A DNA stretch of 64,000 bases, taken from positions 1-64,000 of the forward strand of contig JAIPBS010000004.1 of NCBI GenBank assembly GCA_021738625.1, given 5' to 3'. The notes beneath the pieces are model-generated. The model was given only the letters and a program-made list of their open reading frames with translations, did not search any database and was not told the DNA's origin. This document shows positions 9,889-19,301 of this stretch, in pieces. The DNA comes from Bacteroidales bacterium (GTDB taxonomy: Bacteria; Bacteroidota; Bacteroidia; Bacteroidales; JAIOZK01). Position 1 is the stretch's first letter; every line of letters begins with the position of its first letter. Position numbers and translations under genes: made by a program.

Positions 9889-10963
9889 ATCAACACTGGT
9901 ATTGTATGTACTTGCATTGCTCTTATGTTGGCATAAAACTCATGCATGCACGGTGTTTTGTCTGTCGGGCAAGCAATGCATTTTGGTGTCAAAGAATCTC
10001 GACTGGTACGCAGACCCAGGTATGATCATGCTGAATCATGCAGGTGTCCGAAAAGAAATTTTCGGTCTGGAGGGTAAAACTTTAAGTTGGGTATCCGATT
10101 ATCGGAGTGTTACATTCAATCATTTTGGAAAAGAATTTCCATTGGGGGGTATAAATCAGAATGGCCTTGTGGTTGAGGAGCTAAATTGCCCGGATTACGG
10201 ATTTAGCTCTGATCCCAGTAGGTTTTTGTCAAATGAATTTCAATTTGTGCAATACTTATTAGACAAATGTAGCAATGTGGAAGAGGTGTGTCAAAAAATC
10301 AATGGAATTCAGATTAAGCCACTGCTGGTTGCTTTGCATTATTTTGTCGCTGACCGGCATGGGAATATTGCTGTGATTGAACCCCGGAAAGATGGTTTTA
10401 TATGCTATAGCGGATCCGACCTTCCTTTAAAAGTACTAAGTAATAATAACTATCTGGAATCAATCCGGTACACCCGTAATTTTGCAGGATTTGGAGGGGA
10501 TTTACCTGTTCAAACAGAACGAAAGGGATCCAATGATCGGTTTGTTTCTGTATCAAGTTTAATAAAAGAAGCTCCTAACAAATGCTCTGTTGATTTTGCT
10601 CTTGCTCTTCTTGATACTGTGAGCCAAGAAGATACACGTTGGAGTATTGTGTATGATATTGTCGGGATGAAGATATATCTGAAATTTTACAATTGCTGTG
10701 ATTTAAAGACATTTGAGCTTGATGGTTTATTTTCAGATTCTTATCCGGATACCACCATCGGTTGCAGATTGGAAGATTGTTTTTGTATAAGATCGGATGA
10801 TTTTAAAATAATCACAACCAAAGAAAACAAAAACCTTATGAATGAAGTAATCAGCTTATTTCGTTCAAAAGCTATGCTTGAAGAAAAGCATCATCTCATG
10901 CGCGCAATGATCTTATTTGGAAACAAATTTTTGCCGACATCAACTGGCAACAACGATCGGTAA
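9878..10963 (+). CDS. Linear amide C-N hydrolase, choloylglycine hydrolase family (exported)
   Basis: Start taken at 9878 (MNLKSTLVLYVLALLLCWHKTHA|CTVFC). Cys follows the predicted signal peptide; LVSKNLDWYADPG and GGINQNGLVVEELN are family motifs. Overlaps the previous stop by 11 bp. Confidence 0.8.
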   Translation: MNLKSTLVLYVLALLLCWHKTHACTVFCLSGKQCILVSKNLDWYADPGMIMLNHAGVRKEIFGLEGKTLSWVSDYRSVTFNHFGKEFPLGGINQNGLVVEELNCPDYGFSSDPSRFLSNEFQFVQYLLDKCSNVEEVCQKINGIQIKPLLVALHYFVADRHGNIAVIEPRKDGFICYSGSDLPLKVLSNNNYLESIRYTRNFAGFGGDLPVQTERKGSNDRFVSVSSLIKEAPNKCSVDFALALLDTVSQEDTRWSIVYDIVGMKIYLKFYNCCDLKTFELDGLFSDSYPDTTIGCRLEDCFCIRSDDFKIITTKENKNLMNEVISLFRSKAMLEEKHHLMRAMILFGNKFLPTSTGNNDR

Positions 10964-11038
10964 TCTCCTTTGCCCTGTTCAGCTTGCTTTTTACATTTGT
11001 TTTGCATTTTTAGTAAGATTCAGTATATACTAAGCAGT

Positions 11039-13210
11039 TTATTTTTCAAAATTGTTCACTCTCTCAATCAGGTCCCGGTTTTGCTGCTGCAGTTCCCGGA
11101 TCATCTCCTGCTGCTCCTGCATGGCCTTCACCAGGTAGGGGATCATTTCGGTGGAGTAAATCCCTTTTTCACCACCTGCATTTTCTCCAACAAGTTCAGG
11201 TATTACAGCTTCCACTTCCTGTGCGATGAAACCAATTCCCTGCTTTCCGCTTTCTTTCCAGTCGAAGGTGACCGGCCTGAGTTGCATTACTTTGTCCAGG
11301 CTGGAGGAGAAGGTAATGATGTTTTCTTTGAGTCGCCTGTCGGAGGGATTGGTGTTGGTCAAAAAGCCCGAATTGGAATAAACTGTTCCGGTTGCAAGGT
11401 TATGCACCTTTACATCCCCGTCCGCCTGAACGGTCATCCTGATCAGGCTGTTGGTTCCAAATTGCAGGTCATTATTGGATTCATGCATAACATATAACGA
11501 ATTTACGTTGGCTCCGGAATAAAGATTATCCGTTTCGCCATTGAATCCGATTGCTCCTTTAAACAGCGTTCCATCCTGGCGAAATTCAAGCCTGGGGTTT
11601 TCATCTTCACCTCCGGTATTGTTATCGGTGTCTGCCTGGATGATCAGCATGGCGTCGGTTGTACTGGAAATATGCAAATGAGCTTCGGGTGAGGTGGTTC
11701 CGATGCCAACATTCCCATCCGGCTTCCATGTCATGCGTATGACTTCATTTCCTATCCATCCTTTTGTCCACAGGTGTAGCTTATTGCTTGAACCTGAATA
11801 CTGGAGTTCATACCCATAGTAATTGTTCGCTTCTTTTTCCAATAGTTGTATTGAAGCATTTTCTTCATCACCACCTGAGATTTTGAGAGATACATCCTCC
11901 GTATCCTGAATATGTAGTTTTTCTAAAGGGTTAGCGGTACCAATTCCCAATCTTTTGTTAAGCAGGTCGCCGTACAATATCTCAGGTCCCCCCAGCACCA
12001 TCTGATAGCTCCCATCGTTAACCGGAAGTTCCTGGTCAAAGCCCAGTACAATATTGTTGTGGCCAGAGCCCCAGATATTCCTGCCGGCGCCATATCCAAC
12101 AAATATGTTGTTGTAGCCCTGATTTTGGTTGTTGCCACCCCCCTGATAACCAGCACCTGAATTGGCTCCGATAGCTGTGTTTTTTATGCCATTGGTGTTG
12201 GAGGTTGAGTTGTTGTAGATTAAAGAATAGTAACCAACAGCAGTATTCAATGCCTGATAAGTAGTTCCGTTGTTTTCAAAATCCAGTTTTGATAATGCGT
12301 TGGTACCTACCGCGCAGTTATTTGAACTATTAGTGTTATTTGTAAGAGCCAGCGTTCCATAAGCTGTATTTCCATCGCCTTTATTGTTTTGTAAAACAAA
12401 TGCTCCGACTCCTGTATTGGCCTGCCCGGTTATTAGTTCATGCAGGCAATAAAAACCGATCCCTGTATTATAGTATCCTGTGGTGAGTTTCTGCAGGCTA
12501 TTGCATCCTAAAGCTGAGTTGTTGTAACCCTTTGTAAGTGAGTAGAGTGATTTTTCGCCAATACCTGTATTGGCAGCTCCTTCATGCATCTGAGTAGATT
12601 GTATGCTAAGATTCCCTGCATTTTTTCCAAGAAATGTGTTTTCGCGCCAAGCTCCATCCGGAACATAATTGTGGATAAACCTGGAAGCACCTTTATAAAT
12701 AACTCCCTCTGCATTAAGCGTATTCGGTATTTTGATTGAACCTGTTATCTCAAGTTGCTGGGTTGGATCATTGGTTCCTATCCCAATACAGCCATTATTT
12801 TCGATGGTTAATCTTTCTGAGTTTTGCGTGAAGAATCTTACATGATCTTCATCCCCGCTGGCCTCTACCTCAACTCTTGTGTCACCGTCGGCGTCGGCCA
12901 GTCGGGTAATGAGGGTGGAACTCAGCCTGATCCATTCCGCACCTGTGAAATAGTAAAAGCCGGCAGGGCTATCGGTTTGGTAAACAAGCAAGCCGGTTGC
13001 CGGGTTTGTGATGTTCCCGCGCTGGGTGGCATCCATACGGGGAATCAACAGTCCTCCGGTGGTGGATTTCACATCCAGCATGGCGGAGGCGTCGGGGGGA
13101 TCGCCGGTTTCATTTACGGCAACACCTTGTGAATACAGGTTAACAGATATGCAAATTAAAATGACTGCAAAAGCTGTATTGATCTTTTGGGGGTAATTCT
13201 GTGTTTTCAT
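11039..13210 (-). CDS. Surface/tail-fibre-like protein with C-terminal chaperone-of-endosialidase (peptidase S74) domain
   Basis: Signal peptide; GDPPDASAMLDVKSTTGGLLIPRMDATQR N-domain; NTGIGxxSL / NTAxGxxAL head-like repeats; SDRRLKENIITFSSSLDKVMQLRPVTFDWK..QGIGFIAQEVEAVIPELV. Confidence 0.85.
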   Translation of the reverse strand: MKTQNYPQKINTAFAVILICISVNLYSQGVAVNETGDPPDASAMLDVKSTTGGLLIPRMDATQRGNITNPATGLLVYQTDSPAGFYYFTGAEWIRLSSTLITRLADADGDTRVEVEASGDEDHVRFFTQNSERLTIENNGCIGIGTNDPTQQLEITGSIKIPNTLNAEGVIYKGASRFIHNYVPDGAWRENTFLGKNAGNLSIQSTQMHEGAANTGIGEKSLYSLTKGYNNSALGCNSLQKLTTGYYNTGIGFYCLHELITGQANTGVGAFVLQNNKGDGNTAYGTLALTNNTNSSNNCAVGTNALSKLDFENNGTTYQALNTAVGYYSLIYNNSTSNTNGIKNTAIGANSGAGYQGGGNNQNQGYNNIFVGYGAGRNIWGSGHNNIVLGFDQELPVNDGSYQMVLGGPEILYGDLLNKRLGIGTANPLEKLHIQDTEDVSLKISGGDEENASIQLLEKEANNYYGYELQYSGSSNKLHLWTKGWIGNEVIRMTWKPDGNVGIGTTSPEAHLHISSTTDAMLIIQADTDNNTGGEDENPRLEFRQDGTLFKGAIGFNGETDNLYSGANVNSLYVMHESNNDLQFGTNSLIRMTVQADGDVKVHNLATGTVYSNSGFLTNTNPSDRRLKENIITFSSSLDKVMQLRPVTFDWKESGKQGIGFIAQEVEAVIPELVGENAGGEKGIYSTEMIPYLVKAMQEQQEMIRELQQQNRDLIERVNNFEK

Positions 13211-13428
13211 CGGTTTGTCTGTTATGAATGTATGATTGGTTTATTCTATAAATTAACTGGCATCTAAAAATAAACGTTTTTTGACTGTATTTCAGGTTTT
13301 TATGGCTTGAGTTAGCAAAAGGTAAAGTTGATAATATAAGAGGTTGATTTAGCGGGATGAGCGGCAATGAAAAAAGCTGTTATCGGAGCCTCCGGTTGTT
13401 TGATTTTAATTGGCTATACTAAAAAAAT

Positions 13429-13623
13429 CACTACTGTCCGGGGAAATTTTGGGAGATTCCTCGCTTCGCTCGGAATGACATGCTATTTGGGAGATACAAA
13501 GGGGGTTGGGGATAGTACGGCGGCAAAGCCGCCGTACTATCCCCAACCCCCTCCCAAGCCTCTGAAAGCACTGTCATTCCGAGCGAAGCGAGGAATCCCG
13601 TTGCGTTTAACCGGACAGTAGTG
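13429..13623. mobile_element. Palindromic MITE-like element, copy 1 (13-bp terminal inverted repeats, perfect 24-bp hairpin core)
   Basis: TIR cactactgtccgg / ccggacagtagtg; inner arms gattcctcgcttcgctcggaatgaca / tgtcattccgagcgaagcgaggaatc; core hairpin 13501-13551. Confidence 0.8.
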
Positions 13624-13822
13624 TAAAAAAATAGTAAAACATTTAACTGCAAGGAGCGTAAAGTCTCACGCAAAAGACGGCAGGATTTACCTTGTGTATT
13701 TATATGTATTTTCCGACGCGCTACATTGGTGAAATTGCTATATCTCTCAGCCTATGTAACATATTTTATAGTTTTTGAAACAATGATGGTTCCAATTCGG
13801 AAGCTTTAATTGTACTTTTATA

Positions 13823-13868
13823 CCGATTTGGAACAGCTTTGCAATGATTGACCTTCTGCTCCAATCGG
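13823..13868. repeat. 46-bp inverted-repeat motif, copy 1
   Basis: ccgatttggaacagctttgcaatgattgaccttctgctccaatcgg; aligns without gaps to 46050-46095. Confidence 0.6.
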
Positions 13869-13898
13869 TAAAATGGATTTAACAAACACGCTAAGAAA

Positions 13899-16151
13899 AT
13901 GAAGAAAATAAAAATTATTCTGACATCAGTGTTGATTATAGCCGGCTTTACCATGCAGGCACAGGTGGCCATCAACACCGACGGCAGCAATGCCGACAGC
14001 TCGGCCATGCTGGATGTAAAAAGCATTGATAAAGGCTTGTTGCCCCCGAGAGTGACAGCAGTTCAACGGGACGCCATCACCAACCCGGCGGCAGGGCTTA
14101 TCATCTATTGTACCGATAGCTCGAAATTGGAAATTTATAATGGCACAGAATGGTTAAACATGAGTGACGACGCCGATAATAATCCCACAAACGAATTGCA
14201 AACCCTTTCAGTAAACGGAGATCAGCTTGAGATCAGCAACGGCAATAATGTCAGTTTACCTGGTGATGATCTGGGCAACCATATGGCAACCCAGAACCTG
14301 AAGATGAACGGCAAATGGATTTCAGGTGATGGAGGAAACGAAGGTATCTGGATGGACAATAGTGGAAAAGTTGGGGTAGGGAGGACCAGTCCTGTTACGG
14401 ATCTGCATATTTATTCCTCCGGTTCATGGTCAAAACCTCATTTTGCTATTCAGGATGTCGATAACGATATAAGTTATTTACTGCAATCATCCGAGGGTTT
14501 GGTGTTCAGGAATCAAAATGCACAGGGTACGGAAAATGCTTTTAGTTTCCGTAGATCTGACAATGGACATTTGTTGGACATGCATTCAAATGGAAATGTC
14601 GGGATAGGAACAAGTTCTCCCGCTTCAAGACTGGAAGTTAATGGTACAGTAACAGCTACCTCTTTTGAGGGCGATGGTTCAGGATTGACCGGGGTTTCGG
14701 GTGACAATCTCGGAGATCACACGGCAACCCAAAACCTTAAAACGAATAATTACTGGATTTCAGGCGATGGAGGCAATGAAGGGATATGGATAAACAATAG
14801 CGGAAACATAGGGATCGGAACCAATAATCCTTCATACATACTTGACGTTACCGGGAATCGTATCCGGATAAAGGAAAACAGTACTGGTGATTGGATGGCT
14901 ATGCGCACGGATGGCAGCGCACTCGACTTTCAGTTCGAAGGCAACAATCTTTATATGCAAAGTACAACCTCAGGCGAACATATTTTGTTGAATCCAGGTA
15001 TCAATAACTATGTAGGGATACGCACAACCACCCCCGAAGCATCGTTGCATATTGGATACGGCAGTCCCGCCTCATTATCTGGTGGTGGCTATCTGATTGC
15101 CGGATCACTTTCTTCAAAAAACATAGGTATGGATAATGATGAGATCCAGGCCAGGAATAATGGCTCATCATCTATACTTTATCTTAACCCCGAAGGGGGA
15201 AACATTGTGTTAAATCAAAATGCAGGCAAAGTAGGTATCGGAACACTGTGGCCGGGAGCTCCGATGGAAATTGCCGCCCAATCCGACCTGCCCACCTTAC
15301 TCCTTGACAGAGCTTCCGGTGAGGCAAGCATCGAAAGTACCGACGATGACTTGATTTTGGAGAGTGGTGGCAATTCAGTCGGGATAAATTATTACTGCAG
15401 TGACGATATTGTATTGGCAAATGGTGGAGGTAAAGTGGGAATTGGAACATCAAGTCCAGGAAACTTGCTGCATGTCCATGGTAATGGAACTTCTACTGGA
15501 GGAGTAGCGGGTTATAATGAAGTAGTCGGAAGGTTTAGGTCATTTTATGGTCATACTGCTTTGTCTATAGATGTTAATGGTTTGACATATGATCCAATAT
15601 TATACTTTTCTCATAGTGGCGGTGCAAAATGGGGCATACGTAGCGATGGCAGTACGGGGGAATTTCAAATTCGCTATCAAGATAATGGGGCTAATTCTAC
15701 CTTATTCAGTCTTGATGGTGTGGGAATATGGCTTGAGGGAAGAATAGAAATGGGTGGCGACATCGAAGTTAGTGAAGATAATAGTCAATGGATAGGTTTT
15801 TTAATGGAAGCTCATGCGATGATACATTCTCATAATTTCTTAGTAACGACTAAGAATATAATTTTAAATAAATCTCATAACCTAAAACAAGGACTATCAG
15901 CCTTGTCAAAACTAACTCCTATTACCTATGAAGTTGAAAATAATGAATATTTCACTTCAAAAATCGGAATTGATCCAGTAGAATTAAAGGAAGCCATACC
16001 CGAGGCTGTGGTTATGCCGGAAAATCCGGGTGAAAATTACGGAATTGATTATAACCAAATTATCCCTGTTCTGATAAAAGGAATACAGGAGCAACAGAAG
16101 ATGATCGATGATCTGACAAAACGCATTGAGGAACTGGAAAATGAATTATAA
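13899..16151 (+). CDS. Surface/tail-fibre-like protein, divergent S74-like C-terminus
   Basis: AINTDGSNADSSAMLDVKSIDKGLLPPRVTAVQR N-domain and repeated NSGxxGIGTxxP stalk; C-terminus LTPITYEVENNEYFTSKIGIDPVELKEAIPEAVV lacks SDRRLKENI. Confidence 0.8.
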   Translation: MKKIKIILTSVLIIAGFTMQAQVAINTDGSNADSSAMLDVKSIDKGLLPPRVTAVQRDAITNPAAGLIIYCTDSSKLEIYNGTEWLNMSDDADNNPTNELQTLSVNGDQLEISNGNNVSLPGDDLGNHMATQNLKMNGKWISGDGGNEGIWMDNSGKVGVGRTSPVTDLHIYSSGSWSKPHFAIQDVDNDISYLLQSSEGLVFRNQNAQGTENAFSFRRSDNGHLLDMHSNGNVGIGTSSPASRLEVNGTVTATSFEGDGSGLTGVSGDNLGDHTATQNLKTNNYWISGDGGNEGIWINNSGNIGIGTNNPSYILDVTGNRIRIKENSTGDWMAMRTDGSALDFQFEGNNLYMQSTTSGEHILLNPGINNYVGIRTTTPEASLHIGYGSPASLSGGGYLIAGSLSSKNIGMDNDEIQARNNGSSSILYLNPEGGNIVLNQNAGKVGIGTLWPGAPMEIAAQSDLPTLLLDRASGEASIESTDDDLILESGGNSVGINYYCSDDIVLANGGGKVGIGTSSPGNLLHVHGNGTSTGGVAGYNEVVGRFRSFYGHTALSIDVNGLTYDPILYFSHSGGAKWGIRSDGSTGEFQIRYQDNGANSTLFSLDGVGIWLEGRIEMGGDIEVSEDNSQWIGFLMEAHAMIHSHNFLVTTKNIILNKSHNLKQGLSALSKLTPITYEVENNEYFTSKIGIDPVELKEAIPEAVVMPENPGENYGIDYNQIIPVLIKGIQEQQKMIDDLTKRIEELENEL

Positions 16152-16243
16152 GCTTATAAAGGCAGCCCTGCACCTGCCCGGTGATGTTCTCACCGAAGGT
16201 GGATGGTAGAAAAGATAGATTCTATTGAGGCTGCTATAAATGA

Positions 16244-18889
16244 TCAATTCCCGCTACCTTCCAATTTCTCCATCCGTTTCAATAACTCCTCATTCATTTG
16301 CTGCATCTGCATTATGCTGTTTTGCTGGCTGTTAATGATCTCCTGCTGTTCCTGCATGGCTTTCACCAGGTAAGGGATCATCTCGGTGGTATATATTCCT
16401 TTGTATCCATCTGGGTTTTCCCCAACGAGTTCCGGTATAACAGCTTCCAGTTCCTGTGCAATAAAACCGATACCATGCTGACCGCCTTCCTTCCAGTTGA
16501 AGGTGACCGGCCTGAGTTGCATTACCTTATCAAGGCTGAGGGAGAAAGGGGTGATGTTTTCTTTGAGTCTTCTGTCGGAGGGGGCGGTGTTAGTCAGAAT
16601 GCCATTTACCGAATAAACCGTGCCCGAACCAAGATTATGTATTTTAACCCACCCGTCATAAGTCACAGTTAGTCTTACCGTATCGTTGGCACCAAGGTGT
16701 AAATTTGAATTATATTCATTCATCAAATATAAAGCATTTCCATTTGTCCCTTCATAAATTGAACCATCCAGACCAGTATATCCCAACGCCCCCTGAACTG
16801 TCCCGCCATCCTGTCTAAGCTCCAATCGTGGGTTGTCATCTTCACCGCTGTTATCAGTGTCAGCTTCCAAAATTAAACCTGCATCCAAAGTGTTTGCAAT
16901 ATGCAGTTGGGCCAGGGGAGTGGTTGTTCCCAGGCCAACATAACCGGTTTTAAGCCAACTCATCCTGATGTCTTCGTTACCGGTATAATTTCTTGACCAA
17001 AGATGAAGTTTGTCATTGCTGCCGTCATATTGAAATTCGAAACCGTAGTCACCGGATTCGAATAGTTTTAAAGAGGATGTGTCCGCACTGCCGGCGATGA
17101 TTTTTGCCGAGACGTTGTCCGTTCCGTGTACATGAAATTTGTCCGATGGAGTATCCGTACCGACCCCCACATATCCATCGTCATCTATTCGAATTCCTTT
17201 ATTCGTGCCACCTTTCACTGATAGTTGTATATAACCGTCGGCAATTAACCAACTTGACCAAGGGCTGTTGTGTCCTGCTTCATTTTTTCCGATATAAATG
17301 GATTTTGTTGAACTGCTGGCGAAAATATTCCCATCGCCGGAGGCAAACTTAATATCTCCATTTATAGTTAGTTCTTCAGTTGGAGCAGAAGTGCCGATTC
17401 CAACTTTAGCGTTCAGGAAGTTGACCTCGTCAGTGGCCTGGTCATCAAATTCGATCCTTCCGGCAGAAGCTCCTAATCCCAACCATTGATTATCGGCGGA
17501 AGCACCTGAGAACACACTTCCGGATGTCATAGAACCGACTGCGGTGATATCTCCTGTACCGCTCCAGCTAAGTACTCCCGAGCCATCTGTTGTCAGTACT
17601 TCACCGCTTGCACCATCATCAACAGGCAAGGTGTAGGTGATATCACCACTTTGATCACCTCCCTGGAATATGGTGTGATAGGTTGGGGAAGCACCGCCTT
17701 CAATGATGCCAAAATCACCGTTTAGGGTGAGTTTTTGGTTGGGGGTTATGGTACCTACTCCCACTCTTTTATTTAGCAGGTCGCCATATATAACATTCTG
17801 GTCACCTAAAACCATTTGGTAATTGCCATCAGCATCAGGCAGGTCTTTGTCATACCCTAATACTATATTGTTGTGAGCGGTCCCTTCAATATTAATCCCT
17901 GCAGCACATCCAAGAAATATATTGTTATATCCCTGATTGTAATATCCTCCGTATCCAGCCATATATCCCAAAGCAGTATTGTTTATTCCGTTGGTATCCG
18001 AATTAGGATCTGTATAAAAAAGGCTGAGTGAACCAATGGCCGTATTACAAGCATGGTAATATTGTTCATTGTTATTGTAACCAAATGCTTTTAATGCACT
18101 CATCCCAAATGCACTATTATAACTACCATAGCTGGCAGATTTCAATGCCCATGCACCACAAGCAGTATTGCCACCTCCTCCTTTAATATTTCTCATACTA
18201 AAAAACCCTAAAGCAGTATTATATGATCCCGATGTAAGCCCCTGCAGGCAATTATATCCAATGCCCGTATTGTGATTTGCTGAAGTCATGGAAAGATTAC
18301 CTGCATTTAATCCCAGAAAAGTATTATTGCCATCTCCAATTGGTGGTTTGAAATTATGCAGAAATACCGAATTATCTTTATAGATTATTCCATTTGAATC
18401 AATTGTTGAACTAAGTGTAATTGAACCAGTTAATTCCAATTGTTTCCTGGGAGATGAGGTTCCGATCCCCACATTACCTGCAGTATCAATAATCATTCGC
18501 AGGGAATCCTTTACCTTAAAACGGATTTTGTCCTCATCAGCATTTTCCTCCACTAACACCTTTGTATCTCCATCTGCGTCTGCCAGTTGAGTGATGAGGG
18601 TAGTGCTGAGCATGATCCAGCCGGAGCCGGTATAATAGTAAAAACCCGCTGTGCCGTCGGTTTGGAATACCAGAAGTCCGGTTGCCGGATTTGAGATGGA
18701 AGCTCGCTGGACGGAATCCATTCGGGGGATCAGCAATCCTTTATTCGTTGAACTTACATCCAGCATGGCGGAAGCGTTAGCGGAATTTCCGCTTTCGTTG
18801 ATGGCCACGCCCTGGGCATTTCCTTCGAATGAATTGCTCATGATAAGCAAAGCCAGTAAGAAAAATCCCAATTGTTCTAATTTTTTCAT
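16244..18889 (-). CDS. Surface/tail-fibre-like protein with S74 domain
   Basis: Same architecture: AINESGNSANASAMLDVSSTNKGLLIPRMDSVQR; NTAxG repeats; SDRRLKENITPFSLSLDKVMQLRPVTFNWKEGGQHGIGFIAQELEAVIPELV. Confidence 0.85.
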   Translation of the reverse strand: MKKLEQLGFFLLALLIMSNSFEGNAQGVAINESGNSANASAMLDVSSTNKGLLIPRMDSVQRASISNPATGLLVFQTDGTAGFYYYTGSGWIMLSTTLITQLADADGDTKVLVEENADEDKIRFKVKDSLRMIIDTAGNVGIGTSSPRKQLELTGSITLSSTIDSNGIIYKDNSVFLHNFKPPIGDGNNTFLGLNAGNLSMTSANHNTGIGYNCLQGLTSGSYNTALGFFSMRNIKGGGGNTACGAWALKSASYGSYNSAFGMSALKAFGYNNNEQYYHACNTAIGSLSLFYTDPNSDTNGINNTALGYMAGYGGYYNQGYNNIFLGCAAGINIEGTAHNNIVLGYDKDLPDADGNYQMVLGDQNVIYGDLLNKRVGVGTITPNQKLTLNGDFGIIEGGASPTYHTIFQGGDQSGDITYTLPVDDGASGEVLTTDGSGVLSWSGTGDITAVGSMTSGSVFSGASADNQWLGLGASAGRIEFDDQATDEVNFLNAKVGIGTSAPTEELTINGDIKFASGDGNIFASSSTKSIYIGKNEAGHNSPWSSWLIADGYIQLSVKGGTNKGIRIDDDGYVGVGTDTPSDKFHVHGTDNVSAKIIAGSADTSSLKLFESGDYGFEFQYDGSNDKLHLWSRNYTGNEDIRMSWLKTGYVGLGTTTPLAQLHIANTLDAGLILEADTDNSGEDDNPRLELRQDGGTVQGALGYTGLDGSIYEGTNGNALYLMNEYNSNLHLGANDTVRLTVTYDGWVKIHNLGSGTVYSVNGILTNTAPSDRRLKENITPFSLSLDKVMQLRPVTFNWKEGGQHGIGFIAQELEAVIPELVGENPDGYKGIYTTEMIPYLVKAMQEQQEIINSQQNSIMQMQQMNEELLKRMEKLEGSGN

Positions 18890-19051
18890 GATCCTGGGTG
18901 TTTATGTTTTATTGAAAAATATTTGGTTTTTGCCTGGGAAAACAGCCCTGCGATGCTTTCAAAGAAAGATTCTTTTGAAGGGGAGTTCATGATGATTGAT
19001 TTTGATGGGTTAAATATAATAAATGAAGCTGCTCTTGTCAATAAATGAAAT

Positions 19052-19243
19052 CACTACTGTCCGGTTAAACGCAATGGGATTCCTCGCTTCGCTCGGAATG
19101 ACATGCTATTTGGGAGATACAAAGGGGGTTGGGGGTAGTACGGCGGCAAAGCCGCCGTACTACCCCCAACCCCCTCCAAAGCCTCTGAAAACACTGTCAT
19201 TCCGAGCGAAACGAGGAATCTCCCCAAATTTCCCCGGTCAGTG
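19052..19243. mobile_element. Palindromic MITE-like element, copy 2
   Basis: Same core as 13429-13623 with swapped outer arms; perfect hairpin 19124-19174; right TIR degenerate (ccggtcagtg). Confidence 0.8.
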
Positions 19244-19301
19244 AAATTAAATCTCATTTTTCTGATTATTATATTTGTAATTGTTTTGTAATGATTGGAA
19301 A

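Noticed and set aside
10970-11497. 175-aa plus-strand ORF over the S74 C-terminus
   Set aside because: Antisense to the conserved SDRRLKENI region; the same shadow peptide recurs at 16298-16672 and 19281-19496 because the DNA is repeated.
13367-13673. ORFs 13367-13621 (+), 13431-13673 (-), 19023-19244 (+) and 19054-19257 (-) with shared FLASLGMT peptides
   Set aside because: They are translations of the palindromic elements on both strands. The similarity is explained by the inverted repeats, not by protein conservation.
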